Positions 17,369-27,111 of a stretch of DNA of 64,000 bases are shown here, piece by piece. The stretch is from assembly GCF_000422905.1 (NCBI RefSeq), contig NZ_AUGY01000014.1, positions 62,001-126,000 on the forward strand. Reading direction: 5' to 3'. Source of the DNA: Paenibacillus alginolyticus DSM 5050 = NBRC 15375. Its GTDB lineage: Bacteria; Bacillota; Bacilli; Paenibacillales; NBRC-103111. Every line of letters begins with the position of its first letter. Position 1 is the first letter of the stretch. The notes beneath the pieces are model-generated. The model was not told where the DNA came from. It saw only the letters and a program-made list of their open reading frames with translations, and made no database searches. Both the position numbers and the translations under genes were made by a program.

Positions 17369-18301
17369 TTGCCAAACGTCTGGACGCATCTGATTTTCGG
17401 CCAAGAATTAATGAATCAATTGGGGCATGCCAATATGCTGAGTGATAAGCAGTTGCGGCATGTTTTTTCACTTGGCTGCCAAGGACCCGATTTCTTGTTC
17501 TACCATAACTTCTTACCTTGGAAAAAAGATAAGAAACTGGGTGAATTAGGTAGTCTTATGCATACGAAAGCATGCGGCCCGTTCCTCAAGGATCTACTTT
17601 CCCATATGCAAGGCAGAGGCTTGTATAATCCTGCAGTTGTTTATGCACTTGGATTCCTTACACACCATATTCTCGATCGCAATATGCATCCTTACGTTTT
17701 TTACAAATCAGGGTTCAAGAAATGGGATCACCAACGATTTGAAATTATTATGGACACGCTCATTGTTCGCCGCAAGCTTGGACTACAGACATGGAATACC
17801 CCTGTATGGAAAGAAATATATGTGGGTGAAGCCCTGCCCCTCGGCATAGTTCCTGCGCTTGTACATGCTGCTGCCAATCACTATCCTGACTTAGCATTGA
17901 AGATTACTGAGAAGGATTGGAACGATGCTTACATGGAAATGATCCGAGCTCAACGATTGTTCCACGATCCGAAAGGAATCAAACGTTTATTTACCTTCGG
18001 TCAAATTTCGCCTTTGGTGTATACCAAGCATCCGGCTCCGCTTGATTATTTAAACGAAGCCAGGACGGCTTGGAATTGTCCTACATCATTAGAGGAAACG
18101 TACACATACAGCATTTGGGACTTATGGGATATCGCGATGGCCGATGGACAAATTGTCCTACAGGCAGCCATTCAAGCCTTACAACGAGGTACTTCGGCTG
18201 ATTACCAGGCCTTTGAAGAAGTTCTTGGCAATCTCTCCTATGAAACCGGTAAAGATTGTGACAGCGGACTGCAAATCACTCATGTCCAGCCTATGATCTA
18301 A
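17369..18301 (+). CDS. zinc-dependent phospholipase C-like protein
   Basis: The 310-residue protein belongs to the zinc-dependent phospholipase C family (PF00882 type). His residues in WTHLIFGQEL, GCQGPDFLFYH, LMHTKACGPF and GFLTHHILDRNMHPYVFY match the metal-binding pattern of that fold. No signal peptide is visible, so it is probably cytosolic. The start is a TTG at 17369, because a perfect AAGGAGG lies 8 nt upstream. The stop overlaps the stop of the convergent oligoendopeptidase gene by 4 bp; there is no space for a terminator between them. Confidence 0.78.
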   Translation: MPNVWTHLIFGQELMNQLGHANMLSDKQLRHVFSLGCQGPDFLFYHNFLPWKKDKKLGELGSLMHTKACGPFLKDLLSHMQGRGLYNPAVVYALGFLTHHILDRNMHPYVFYKSGFKKWDHQRFEIIMDTLIVRRKLGLQTWNTPVWKEIYVGEALPLGIVPALVHAAANHYPDLALKITEKDWNDAYMEMIRAQRLFHDPKGIKRLFTFGQISPLVYTKHPAPLDYLNEARTAWNCPTSLEETYTYSIWDLWDIAMADGQIVLQAAIQALQRGTSADYQAFEEVLGNLSYETGKDCDSGLQITHVQPMI

Positions 18302-19992
18302 AGCTTAGCATCATCAACCTGATCAAGCCAAGAATCAATATGACCAATAACCGAAGCCACACAGCCATCTTGGAAAGGTGAGATTAGCTTCGCGACTTGG
18401 ACAAGCTCAGTGAAATTCAAGCTTCCGCCTTGTTGACAAAGTCTTAAGTAATCCTCCCAAGCTAACTCCGGATTTTCATTAGCTCGTTTCCAAAATTGAA
18501 ACGCACACACTTGCGCAAGTGTGTAATCAATGTAATAAAACGGGCTTTTGTAAATGTGGGCTTGCTGCTGCCAGAAGCCCCCTCTATCCAAGTAGTCGTT
18601 ATCATCGTAAACACGATGAGGCAAATACTTGCGCTCTACCTCGCGCCAAACTAGCTTACGCTCTACCGGAGTCAGTTCCGGCTGCTCATAGATCCGATGT
18701 TGAAATTCATCTACGGCAACACCGTATGGAATGAATAAAAGCGATTCACTCAGATGCTTGAATTTATACTTATCTGTATCTTCCTCGAAGAACAACGACA
18801 TCCAAGGCCAAGCGAGAAACTCCATGCTCATGGAGTGGATTTCACAGGCTTCCAAGGTTGGGAATATGTATTCAGGTACTTGAAACTCTCGGCTGCTATA
18901 GCCCTGGAAAGCATGACCTACTTCATGCGTTAAGACATCAATGTCTCCCGAAGTCCCATTAAAGTTAGAGAAAATGTATGGCGCTTTGTATGTACTAATA
19001 TAAGAGCAATAACCACCAACGCGTTTCCCCTTCTTAGCCACTAGATCCATCAAACCGTTATCGATCATAAAAGTAAAGAACTCATCTGTTTCCGGGGATA
19101 ACTCTGCATACATCTTACGAGCTTGTTCCACAATCCAGTCCGCATCGCCTTTCGGCGTCGCATTCCCAGAGGCGAAACCAAACTTGTCGTCGTAATAGTA
19201 CAGAGAGTCTACGCCAATTCTAGCTTTCTGCCGTTCCTTCAGCTTGGTAGCCACCGGAACAATGTGTTCAAGAACTTGATTCCTAAATACTTCCACGTCT
19301 TTGGCGTTATAATCAGAACGGTTCAAACGAGCATACGCAAGTTCAACAAAATTGCTGTATCCTAGCTTCTTAGCGATCAAAGCACGAATCTTCACTAATT
19401 GGTCATACAGTTCATCCAATTTCGCTTCATTCTCAATAAAAAAGCTATATTTCACATCATTCGCTTCTTTACGGACTTTTCGGTCTGTTGATAATTGAAA
19501 AGGCACGAGTTGGGATAAATTTCGTTCTTCCCCTGCATAAGTAAGCTTGGCAGAAGCGAGCAGCTTCGAATATTCACTAGCCAGTTTATTTTCTTGAACG
19601 AGATCTTCAACTATTTCCGGCGAAAACGTTTTCAACGATAAAGTGGCAATCGTGAACAGCTGCTTCCCCCATTTAACTTCTAGCTCTGATCGATAGGAAG
19701 ACTCAATGAGTGCTTTATAAAACTCAGTAATCAGCCCTTGATATAAAGGCTCAATTTCATCGAAATACTCTTGTTCCGCCTTGTAAAATTCATCGTTGGT
19801 ATCCACACTGTGACGAATCCGTGCAATAGATTCCATAGACTCCAATTCACTTCGCAAGCTAACGATTGCTTCCATCGCTTGGTCTTGATCGCCAAATGAA
19901 GCTGCTCGTTTAAACGCCTCTAAAAGCTCCTTAAATTTACTTTCAAAAGCGCTAAAGTCGGGTCTTTCGTACTTAAATTCTTGAAATTTCAT
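18298..19992 (-). CDS. M3 family oligoendopeptidase F-like metallopeptidase
   Basis: The 564-residue cytosolic enzyme carries the M3 zinc motif HEVGHAFQ with the third ligand Glu downstream in EACEIHSMSMEFLAWPW. This arrangement is typical of the M3B oligoendopeptidase F clade, which cleaves short peptides. AGGAG 8 nt before ATG 19992 (MKFQEFKYERPDF) is better than the GTG at 20001, which overlaps the ribosome binding site. It lies 53 bp after yciI and may be the last gene of a topB-ung-yciI run. Its 3' end overlaps the convergent phospholipase-like gene. Confidence 0.9.
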   Translation of the reverse strand: MKFQEFKYERPDFSAFESKFKELLEAFKRAASFGDQDQAMEAIVSLRSELESMESIARIRHSVDTNDEFYKAEQEYFDEIEPLYQGLITEFYKALIESSYRSELEVKWGKQLFTIATLSLKTFSPEIVEDLVQENKLASEYSKLLASAKLTYAGEERNLSQLVPFQLSTDRKVRKEANDVKYSFFIENEAKLDELYDQLVKIRALIAKKLGYSNFVELAYARLNRSDYNAKDVEVFRNQVLEHIVPVATKLKERQKARIGVDSLYYYDDKFGFASGNATPKGDADWIVEQARKMYAELSPETDEFFTFMIDNGLMDLVAKKGKRVGGYCSYISTYKAPYIFSNFNGTSGDIDVLTHEVGHAFQGYSSREFQVPEYIFPTLEACEIHSMSMEFLAWPWMSLFFEEDTDKYKFKHLSESLLFIPYGVAVDEFQHRIYEQPELTPVERKLVWREVERKYLPHRVYDDNDYLDRGGFWQQQAHIYKSPFYYIDYTLAQVCAFQFWKRANENPELAWEDYLRLCQQGGSLNFTELVQVAKLISPFQDGCVASVIGHIDSWLDQVDDAKL

Positions 19993-20045
19993 TGGATTCA
20001 CTCCTTTGATTTTTCGCCAGAGATACTGGCAGCCTAAATATTAAG

Positions 20046-20351
20046 TTACATAACAGCTATACTGTATGGAAATAATTCACTGGTCATAAGTTGATTTGCA
20101 ACAGCAGGGTCTTGTTCCATGATCAGTGTAGCTTCTAACTCATTATCCACTCTAAGGATAACAATGCCAAATGTTTTTTCGTCAAACGTTTGCGTTCTTC
20201 CTGCTAAAATGAGTTCTCCCTCCTCTTTCAACTGTAAAAGGTATTGAAAATGCTCTTCAACAATTTTATCTTCTTTTTCTGTCCAAATGCTGCGGTCTAG
20301 AAAAGCAGGTTTTAAACGTAAGACATAAATAAATTCTTTATTGTCGCTCAT
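20046..20351 (-). CDS. YciI-like (dimeric alpha-beta barrel) protein
   Basis: The 101-residue protein resembles the YciI/YCII family: it begins with EFIYVLRLKPAF and contains EEHFQYLLQLKEEGELILAGR, with the conserved His and Arg positions. The fold is a ferredoxin-like barrel of uncertain activity. Its ATG overlaps the ung stop codon (TAATG) and is preceded by GGAGCGGGAG within ung, so its translation is coupled to ung. Confidence 0.8.
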   Translation of the reverse strand: MSDNKEFIYVLRLKPAFLDRSIWTEKEDKIVEEHFQYLLQLKEEGELILAGRTQTFDEKTFGIVILRVDNELEATLIMEQDPAVANQLMTSELFPYSIAVM

Positions 20352-21043
20352 TACTCCCGCTCCTTTGCCAATAAATTTGGTATTTGCCAATCAATTTCCG
20401 AGCTCCCAAAATCTCTAAGATAGGCATTAGCTTGCGAAAAAGGTTTACTGCCAAAAAATCCGCGATACGAGGATAGCGGACTAGGATGCACTGATTTTAT
20501 GATAACATGCCTCGTTGTATCTATGAGACGTTGCTTGGCTTGCGCATGACTCCCCCACAGCACAAAAATGATCGGCTTCTCCCGATCACTTAATGTCGTT
20601 ATAATTTTGTCTGTAAAACGTTCCCACCCTTTTCCCTTATGTGAATTCGGCATGTCCGATCTAACCGTTAGAACCGTGTTCAACAGCAGCACGCCTTGTT
20701 CCGCCCAAGCCTTCAGGTAGCCGTTATCAGGAATATAGCAGCCAAGGTCAGACTGTAACTCTTTATACATATTTTGCAAAGATGGCGGCGTCAGTATACC
20801 CGGTTTAACGGAAAAACTGAGGCCATGGGCTTGGCCTCTACCGTGATAGGGATCTTGTCCCAAAATGACAACTTTGGTATTTGCATAGGAAGTTAAATGA
20901 AGTGCGCGATAAATTTCACTTTGTTCTGGAAAAATGGTTTGTGTCGTGTATTCCTCATCGAGAAATTGTTGCAAAGCATTGAAATAGGGCTCTTCAAACT
21001 CTGACCCCAACAAAGTAGCCCAGTCGTTCGTTAAATGGCTCAT
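20351..21043 (-). CDS. ung: uracil-DNA glycosylase
   Basis: The roughly 230-residue enzyme is family 1 UDG. It shows the water-activating motif [29 protein letters not shown], and the DNA-binding loop [19 protein letters not shown]. It removes uracil from DNA as the first step of base-excision repair. GGAGGGG lies upstream of two adjacent ATGs (21046 and 21043); the second has the better spacing. It follows topB almost without gap and overlaps yciI. Confidence 0.96.
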   Translation of the reverse strand: MSHLTNDWATLLGSEFEEPYFNALQQFLDEEYTTQTIFPEQSEIYRALHLTSYANTKVVILGQDPYHGRGQAHGLSFSVKPGILTPPSLQNMYKELQSDLGCYIPDNGYLKAWAEQGVLLLNTVLTVRSDMPNSHKGKGWERFTDKIITTLSDREKPIIFVLWGSHAQAKQRLIDTTRHVIIKSVHPSPLSSYRGFFGSKPFSQANAYLRDFGSSEIDWQIPNLLAKERE

Positions 21044-21057
21044 CATTTCCCCTCCGA

Positions 21058-23313
21058 TCACTCCGTCTCCGTACCGAGCTCTCCCGTATCGATATTTTTC
21101 AGCACGATTCGTCCATCTGCCGCTGATCCGTCCGCAAGTACGAGCTTCAGCTTCGTCGTTTTCCCTTTGTTTACGAGCGCCTGAACTTGAGCGTCTGTTA
21201 GATTCCGCCCAAAGCTTTCTTTCCAGATAACGAATTTGCAGCCTTCCTTATAGTGCGAACAGCCGTAGCCTTTACGTCCCATGAAAAGGGAACCTCCGCA
21301 CCCTGGTCTTGGACAAGTCGCTAGAAACGTGCTAGCCCCATCTGTTTGCTTAGCAGGAGCTGCTTTCTTAGCTGCAGCTGCCGTCTTAGCCCCACCAGTA
21401 GTTGATGTCGAAGTCGATCGAGATGAACTTCGTTTGGGTGCGCTAGCCGGAGGCGTTTCGCCTTCGAAAGCTGTTTTGGAAGCTCTAGCCTGCACGCGAA
21501 CCTTATCAACGATCAGGGTTGCGAATCTTTTGACATTATGCATAAACTGCTCGTCCGAGGCCGTACCTCGGGAGATTTCATTCAGCCTGCGCTCCCATTG
21601 CCCTGTCATCTCAGGCGAAGTCAGCAGCTCAATGCCCGCGCCGCGGATTAATTCAACAACCGTTCGCCCTTTCTGAGTCAGGACGATTTTCTTGCCCTGC
21701 ATGTCAATGTAGCCAACCTTCTTGAGACGCTCGATGGTCGCTGCTCGAGTAGCTGGAGTGCCGAGTCCCGAATCCTTCATCGCATCGCGGAGCTCCTCAT
21801 CCTCAATCTGCTTGCCGGCGCTTTCCATGGCTTTGAGCAGCGTTCCCTCGTTAAAATGCTTAGGCGGCTGTGTATCTTTTTCCTTCACGATCGCATCATG
21901 GCAAAGGACGTTCCCTTGTGGGTCGATGGAGAAAGGCTCATTTACTTCAACTTCTTCGTCTTCTTCCTCTTCCTTCTCTTTACCCTTCGAACTCTTCGCC
22001 TTTTCTTTTTTCTGATCGGCATAGATGACCTTCCAGCCTAATTGGAGCAGTTCTTTAACCGTGGTCTTAAACATTTCTTGTTCTACCTCGGTCATAACCG
22101 TATGAACCTTATACTCCGCTGGAGGGTAAAACTGAGATAAGAAGCGTCGTACAATCAAATCGTACAATTTCTGTTCATCCGGACTCAGTCCCGTTGCTTT
22201 CCGATTCGTCGGAAGAATGGCATGGTGATCTTCAACTTTGCTCGGATTGCAAATAAACTTGTTATTTTTGTGCACCAGATTCCGGTTTGCCCCTTGCACC
22301 AGCTCATGGTAAGCCGTTCCTTGCAAAGCGGATAAGGATTTGTGCATTTCCGGAATATTTTGCTCCGTCACATAGTTGGAGTTGGTTCTAGGATAGGAGA
22401 TGACCTTATGCTTCTCGTAGAGTGCCTGAGCCGTATCCAGCGTCTTCTTGGCTGAGAAGGCATATTTCCCATTCGCCTCACGCTGCAGCAGCGTCAAGTC
22501 ATACAATTTGAACGGGTATTCCTTCGTCTCTTTCACTTCATAGGAAATAATACGTGCCGGTTTCCCTTTGACCTTGGCAGCAAGCGCCTCGACCTTCGGT
22601 CCGTCCGTCAAGCGCTCTCCCTGCCACATGCCTCTATATGTCGTCTCGCCTTGTGTAAAATGCCCCTCCAGCTCGTAAAATTTGAGCGAGGAGAAGGCTT
22701 CAATCTGTTTCTGCCGGTCATAAATAAGCGCAAGTACGGGCGTTTGGACGCGGCCAACGGAAAGCAGGACGTTATGCTTCGTTGTGAATGCACGTGAGCC
22801 ATTCATGCCGATTAGCCAATCCGCTTCACTACGAGAGCGCGCGGCGCGCGTTAAATTCTCGTATTCAGCGCCGTCCTTTAATGTCGCGAAGCCATTTCGA
22901 ATCGTCTCCGAGGTTAAATCGGAAATCCAGAGTCGCTTAACAGGCTGATTCAGTTTAAGATGCCGCTGAATAAGCGAGAAGATGTGCTGCCCTTCTCTCC
23001 CCGCATCGCACGCATTGACAAGTGTGTCGCATTTCTTCGCAAGCTCAGCAATTACCTTAAGCTGATTGTAAGTACGTGGGTTTGGAATCAGCTTAAATTC
23101 ATCAGGAATAATCGGCAGGTGATTTATATTCCATTTTTTATATTTATCATCATATTGATCAGGTTCAGCCAACTCAATTAAGTGTCCAATCGCCCAGGTG
23201 ATGATATACTGTTCACCCTCTAGATAGGACCTTAAGTTTTTGGCTTTAGGCTCTATTGCGGCGGCTATATTACGTCCCATATCGGGTTTTTCCGCAATAA
23301 TTAATGTCTTCAA
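21058..23313 (-). CDS. topB: DNA topoisomerase III
   Basis: The 751-residue type IA topoisomerase starts with the TOPRIM domain ([24 protein letters not shown]). The catalytic Tyr lies in [11 protein letters not shown]. After residue about 620 comes a low-complexity Ala/Ser/Lys linker, then a zinc-ribbon-like C-terminal domain ([17 protein letters not shown]). It is slightly longer than B. subtilis TopB. The start is a TTG at 23313 with AGGAG 11 nt upstream. It decatenates replication intermediates. ung begins 14 bp after its stop. Confidence 0.95.
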   Translation of the reverse strand: MKTLIIAEKPDMGRNIAAAIEPKAKNLRSYLEGEQYIITWAIGHLIELAEPDQYDDKYKKWNINHLPIIPDEFKLIPNPRTYNQLKVIAELAKKCDTLVNACDAGREGQHIFSLIQRHLKLNQPVKRLWISDLTSETIRNGFATLKDGAEYENLTRAARSRSEADWLIGMNGSRAFTTKHNVLLSVGRVQTPVLALIYDRQKQIEAFSSLKFYELEGHFTQGETTYRGMWQGERLTDGPKVEALAAKVKGKPARIISYEVKETKEYPFKLYDLTLLQREANGKYAFSAKKTLDTAQALYEKHKVISYPRTNSNYVTEQNIPEMHKSLSALQGTAYHELVQGANRNLVHKNNKFICNPSKVEDHHAILPTNRKATGLSPDEQKLYDLIVRRFLSQFYPPAEYKVHTVMTEVEQEMFKTTVKELLQLGWKVIYADQKKEKAKSSKGKEKEEEEDEEVEVNEPFSIDPQGNVLCHDAIVKEKDTQPPKHFNEGTLLKAMESAGKQIEDEELRDAMKDSGLGTPATRAATIERLKKVGYIDMQGKKIVLTQKGRTVVELIRGAGIELLTSPEMTGQWERRLNEISRGTASDEQFMHNVKRFATLIVDKVRVQARASKTAFEGETPPASAPKRSSSRSTSTSTTGGAKTAAAAKKAAPAKQTDGASTFLATCPRPGCGGSLFMGRKGYGCSHYKEGCKFVIWKESFGRNLTDAQVQALVNKGKTTKLKLVLADGSAADGRIVLKNIDTGELGTETE

Positions 23314-23513
23314 GAGAGTATCGCTCCTTAATTGAACTTTCTAGGTAGATCAGAATCCGTCGCCTCAGTGTATCCCACTTTATAAATGGCTGCAATATGG
23401 TAACGATCGAAAAATTTTATTTTAGTAAGTAGACTGTACTCCAAGTCCATCCGTTTCCATTGAATATGATAACTGGAAACAGCAAATGATGCCAAGAGGT
23501 GAAGGTTTTTATT

Positions 23514-24623
23514 ATGCATATTCTGATTATTGCTCCTGAACAAATTCCCGTCCCTCCTCCTGTCGGAGGCTCCGTGGAACATTGTATATACCAAATTGCC
23601 AAGAAAATATCCACCAAGCATACAGTAACCATTATAAGTCGCCATCGCGCCAACTACCCAAAGAAAAGCAATTTAGGTCATATCACGATTCTTCGAGTAC
23701 CCGGCGCCAATAAACAAGCTTATTTATCTAATGTACTTAAGACTGTCAAGGGGCATCATTACGACAGGATTCAAATCGATAATCGCCCTAGATTTGTGCA
23801 TGCCGTGCGAAAAGTATTCCCACATACGCCAATCTCTGTTTTTTTGCATTCAACGACATTTATATCTCCTCCAATGACATCCAAAAGGCAAGCTGCGAGC
23901 GATCTCAGCCGGGCTAATCGCATTATTGGCAACAGCCTTTCGCTGCAAAATCACCTGAAACGAAACTTTCCAAAAATCAGCCATAAGGTTCGTTACGTAC
24001 ATCTGGGCGTTGATCTTTCTCAATTCCGTCCACGAAAAGAGAAAAAGTATTCAACTGGCGGGCGCCGTCCATTTGTCATTCTATTTGCAGGTAGGTTGAT
24101 TCCGAGGAAAGGAATTCCCGTCTTAATGAAAGCTACTCAAATCGTTAGAAAATCCATCCCTTCCGCGACGCTTCACATTGCCGGTGGAACTGGTAAACCA
24201 CACTACAAGCAATACTTGAAACAATTAGCTTCCTCGCTTCGAATTCCAGTGAAATTCAAAGGTTACGTTTCACGCAGTCAAATGCCGCGTTTCTATCAAT
24301 CCGGGGACTGTTTCGTCTGCCCGTCTCAAGGTCATGAAGCGTTTGGCTTAGTGAATGTAGAAGCGATGGCATCCGGCATTCCAGCGATCGCCTCCAGAAA
24401 TGGCGGGATTCCTGAAATTATTCGGCATGAACATAATGGACTATTAGTGACGAATTATCGAAGCCCAGAAGCTTTTGCCAGAGAAATTATTAAACTAGCC
24501 AAAGACCCTTCTAAGGCTAAAAGACTGGCCAATCAAGCTCGACTAGATGTAGCGAGAAAATTTAGTTGGCGGGCCACAGCAAGCAAGTTAGAAAAGATTT
24601 ATTCGACGAAAACTACCATATAG
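23514..24623 (+). CDS. family 4 glycosyltransferase (CotSA-like)
   Basis: The 369-residue protein is a GT-B fold family 4 glycosyltransferase. The N-terminal part has LIIAPEQIPVPPPVGGSVE, similar to spore-coat CotSA-type enzymes. The C-terminal donor site has FAGRLIPRKGIPVL, VCPSQGHEAFGLVNVEAMA and NGGIPEII with the E-x7-E pattern. GAAGG 8 nt before ATG 23514 sets the start. It is followed 10 bp later by a YheC/D-like ATP-grasp gene, a pairing seen in spore-coat clusters. A nucleotide-sugar-dependent coat or envelope glycosylation role is inferred. Confidence 0.88.
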   Translation: MHILIIAPEQIPVPPPVGGSVEHCIYQIAKKISTKHTVTIISRHRANYPKKSNLGHITILRVPGANKQAYLSNVLKTVKGHHYDRIQIDNRPRFVHAVRKVFPHTPISVFLHSTTFISPPMTSKRQAASDLSRANRIIGNSLSLQNHLKRNFPKISHKVRYVHLGVDLSQFRPRKEKKYSTGGRRPFVILFAGRLIPRKGIPVLMKATQIVRKSIPSATLHIAGGTGKPHYKQYLKQLASSLRIPVKFKGYVSRSQMPRFYQSGDCFVCPSQGHEAFGLVNVEAMASGIPAIASRNGGIPEIIRHEHNGLLVTNYRSPEAFAREIIKLAKDPSKAKRLANQARLDVARKFSWRATASKLEKIYSTKTTI

Positions 24624-24633
24624 AGGTGCTGTT

Positions 24634-25401
24634 ATGTCAATGAGTCGAGCTACTACATTAGGCAGCAAATGGGTCAAGACGAAAGTTCTTTTATTAAACA
24701 AAGAACTTAGCAAATTTGTTCCCGAAACAAGAATCTACAGTCAAGAGAACCTGCTTGCCATGCTAAATAAACATAAAATGGTTTATGTCAAACCAATCAA
24801 CGGCTCTTTCGGACAGGGCGTTATTCGTGTAGAGAAAAATGAGCATTATCGATTTCAGTCCGGAAAAGTAGTTAGAACCTACCGAACTTTTTTAGGGTTA
24901 TTCAGTGCGCTAAACAAAGCCAAGTTAAATAGATCCTATTTGGTTCAGCAAGGCATTCATCTCTTAACTCATCAAAAGAGAATTTTCGATACACGCATAA
25001 TGGTTCAAAAAAGCCCTAATAAAATTTGGGAAGCTACCGGTTACATTGGCCGAGTTGCTCATCCAGCAAAAATTGTAACGAACTTTCATAATAGCGGCAA
25101 GCCGCTGCCATTAGAATTATTATTTGATCCCTACTTAAAGAATCAGAAAAAAGATGCTTATATCAAAAGCCTGCGACATTTAGGATATCGAATCGCTATG
25201 CAATACCAGAAGGTTTACCCGAAATTTAAAGAAATTGGTGTTGATATTGGTATCGATAAAAATCTAAAACCATGGGTCCTAGAAGTAAACACAGCGCCTG
25301 ACCCCTTTATATTCAACCAATTAAAAGATAAAAAAATGTTCTTTAAAGTTCTGCGTTATTCAAGAGCAAACGGCCGATTCTTACCCGTAAAACGTAAATA
25401 A
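24634..25401 (+). CDS. YheC/YheD-like ATP-grasp protein (short form)
   Basis: The 255-residue protein has an ATP-grasp fold: VYVKPINGSFGQGVIRV is the ATP-binding loop and DIGIDKNLKPWVLEVNTAP the Mg-binding strand. It matches YheC/YheD endospore coat-associated proteins but lacks about 90 N-terminal residues found in the full-length paralogue at 36980. GAGGTG precedes ATG 24634. It probably forms an amide or peptide bond in the mother cell or coat. The glycosyltransferase upstream is co-transcribed. Confidence 0.85.
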   Translation: MSMSRATTLGSKWVKTKVLLLNKELSKFVPETRIYSQENLLAMLNKHKMVYVKPINGSFGQGVIRVEKNEHYRFQSGKVVRTYRTFLGLFSALNKAKLNRSYLVQQGIHLLTHQKRIFDTRIMVQKSPNKIWEATGYIGRVAHPAKIVTNFHNSGKPLPLELLFDPYLKNQKKDAYIKSLRHLGYRIAMQYQKVYPKFKEIGVDIGIDKNLKPWVLEVNTAPDPFIFNQLKDKKMFFKVLRYSRANGRFLPVKRK

Positions 25402-25422
25402 TTCGATATTCCTGAAGTCAAT

Positions 25423-25459
25423 AAAAACCTCCAATCCCACTTTGGGACTGGAGGTTTTT
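25423..25459. terminator. bidirectional terminator
   Basis: AAAAACCTCCA pairs with TGGAGGTTTTT, with an inner TCCCAC/GGGA stem, between the convergent YheC/D and DedA genes. Confidence 0.9.
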
Positions 25460-25464
25460 ACTCT

Positions 25465-26067
25465 TTATGAGGTTAGTCGCCGTTGGCGAACCATCATCTT
25501 AGTTAACAAGCCGAGACCAATAATAATAGCCGCGACAACAATCCATAATGGATGATGGAATTGCGCATAAATGTGGTGCCACGCTTTTCCAAGCTTTTGA
25601 CCAAGAAGAACAATGACCAAAATCCAAGCCAATGCGCCAATGTACGAGATGCTCAAGAATTTGGCGAATCGCATTCTCGTTGCCCCTGCAATGAAAGGAG
25701 CAGCATGTCTTAGCCCGGCTACATAATAGCCAACTAAAAGTAAAATGGCACCATGCTTTTTAAAATGTTCGGCCCACTTCTCTAATTTGGTCTCAGAAAG
25801 CTTAATCCACTTTGTTACCTTGCTGATACGCTTCAACCCAATACTTTGTCCAAGCAGGTAATTTAGTGTCATGCCTGCGCAAGCACCAAGCCAAGCAAAG
25901 CCGATGATGCCGCCTATATGAAGATTAGCTTTTAAGGCTATGTAGCCTGCTCCAAGCAGAATAATCTCAATCGGAAGCGGTATGCCAACAATGCCGATGA
26001 AAAGTAACAAAAATATACCCGGATAGCCATAATGGGTGATTAAATTGATCATAGCATGATGATTCAT
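25465..26067 (-). CDS. DedA family membrane protein
   Basis: The 200-residue protein has the DedA/SNARE-associated topology: re-entrant N-terminal region (GYPGIFLLLFIGIVGIPLP with the conserved PLP), the GYYVAGLRHAAPFIAG motif with its essential Arg, and four to five helices. DedA proteins act as lipid (undecaprenyl phosphate or phospholipid) transporters or support proton homeostasis. AAGGTG precedes ATG 26067. It is monocistronic and converges on the YheC/D gene. Confidence 0.9.
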   Translation of the reverse strand: MNHHAMINLITHYGYPGIFLLLFIGIVGIPLPIEIILLGAGYIALKANLHIGGIIGFAWLGACAGMTLNYLLGQSIGLKRISKVTKWIKLSETKLEKWAEHFKKHGAILLLVGYYVAGLRHAAPFIAGATRMRFAKFLSISYIGALAWILVIVLLGQKLGKAWHHIYAQFHHPLWIVVAAIIIGLGLLTKMMVRQRRLTS

Positions 26068-26327
26068 TTTTGTTCACCTTCCTTGAAATGATCGTACCAT
26101 AGGAATGTGAGAAGAGCATGAGAGTAAAATGAGAAGTAGACATACCTTTATCTAACTTGTCAAGGTTTTTGTGCTCATTGAATTCTCATGGTTTTCTAAT
26201 AAACCTTCTTTAAGCCTGATTTGACCTAGTATTCCCCCATCATTGGTAATCTATAGGTCATTCTGGATGTGTTAAGGTTATTCCAGGTGGAAGCCCAAAA
26301 CACGATCCTGAAGGAGGACATCCAATC

Positions 26328-26846
26328 ATGAATAACATGAAAAAGAACCGCCTTACTAAATCGCTATTAGGAATTACACTTAGTGTATCCTTATTTGCAT
26401 CCGTTAATCTAATAGCGGCGCCGCAATCCGCACATGCTGCGAGCGCAGCTTCTATAACAGCAGCATCAACATCGATGGCTGGGAAAGCAAATAGCGTTAT
26501 TTCTACCGGTAAACAGTACCTTGGCGTGAGGTACAAGTTCGGAGCACAGAAAGGCAATACAAGTTCATTTGACTGCTCGTCTTTTACGCAATATGTATAT
26601 GGGAAGAATGGCATTAATTTGCCCCGTTCATCCAAGCAGCAATCACAGGTAGGTACATTTGTGCCTAGAAATCAGCTGCAACCCGGAGACCTTGTCTTCT
26701 TCTATTCACCGATTCACCACGTCGGTATTTATTTGGGTAATGGTAAGGTTCTTCATACGTATGGCAAGCCTGGCGTAACGATTTCAGATATGAATTCCGG
26801 TTGGTGGAGCAAAAATTATAAAACGGCTCGCCGCGTGATTCATTAA
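26328..26846 (+). CDS. secreted NlpC/P60 (C40) peptidoglycan hydrolase
   Basis: The 172-residue protein has a Sec signal peptide (MNNMKKNRLTKSLLG, cleavage near AHAA) followed by one NlpC/P60 domain. The catalytic Cys is in FDCSSFTQYVYG, the His in HHVGIYLGNGKV, and the third polar residue is the His of VLHTYGK. It is a single-domain endopeptidase of the cell wall, without SH3 or LysM. AAGGAGG lies 10 nt before ATG 26328. Transcription ends at a strong terminator. Confidence 0.92.
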   Translation: MNNMKKNRLTKSLLGITLSVSLFASVNLIAAPQSAHAASAASITAASTSMAGKANSVISTGKQYLGVRYKFGAQKGNTSSFDCSSFTQYVYGKNGINLPRSSKQQSQVGTFVPRNQLQPGDLVFFYSPIHHVGIYLGNGKVLHTYGKPGVTISDMNSGWWSKNYKTARRVIH

Positions 26847-26877
26847 GCCGAATTTCATTTTGTTCACTTATACCTGC

Positions 26878-26916
26878 AAAAAACTCCTTCCAGATATCCA
26901 TCTGAAGGAGTTTTTT
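26878..26916. terminator. bidirectional terminator
   Basis: AAAAAACTCCTTC pairs with GAAGGAGTTTTTT, inner CAGAT/ATCTG. It serves the C40 peptidase and the minus-strand operon ending at 26922. Confidence 0.9.
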
Positions 26917-26921
26917 ATGCA

Positions 26922-27092
26922 TTAAATGACTTTACTTTCTTCATGATCTCCACTTTTTCCGGGAATGATAAGAATATGGTCTAAGATAAATTTCTTCTCT
27001 ACAGCAGATAAATTCGATTGGTGAATCAGATGGACTACTTTTTCTTCAAGTTCATAGATCGTTTGTAAAAAATCATCTAGACTTTCCTTCAT
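26922..27092 (-). CDS. small acidic helical protein, unknown
   Basis: The 56-residue product (MKESLDDFLQTIYELEEK onward) is predicted to be helical and has no cysteines. AGAGG lies 10 nt before ATG 27092; an ATG at 27110 would be one base after the previous stop but lacks its own ribosome binding site. Size suggests a small regulator such as a Spo0E-like protein, but the Spo0E SxxxD signature is not there. It is the last gene of the envelope-stress-type operon, just before the terminator. Confidence 0.5.
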   Translation of the reverse strand: MKESLDDFLQTIYELEEKVVHLIHQSNLSAVEKKFILDHILIIPGKSGDHEESKVI

Positions 27093-27111
27093 CCGGATCA
27101 GTCCTCTCATC

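Noticed and set aside
23328..23645. 105-codon minus-strand frame opposite the glycosyltransferase start
   Set aside because: It overlaps the clearly coding plus-strand gene, and its composition and lack of ribosome binding site indicate a shadow frame.
26922..27092. Spo0E-like aspartyl-phosphate phosphatase
   Set aside because: Size fits, but the conserved SxxLD-type motif is missing.
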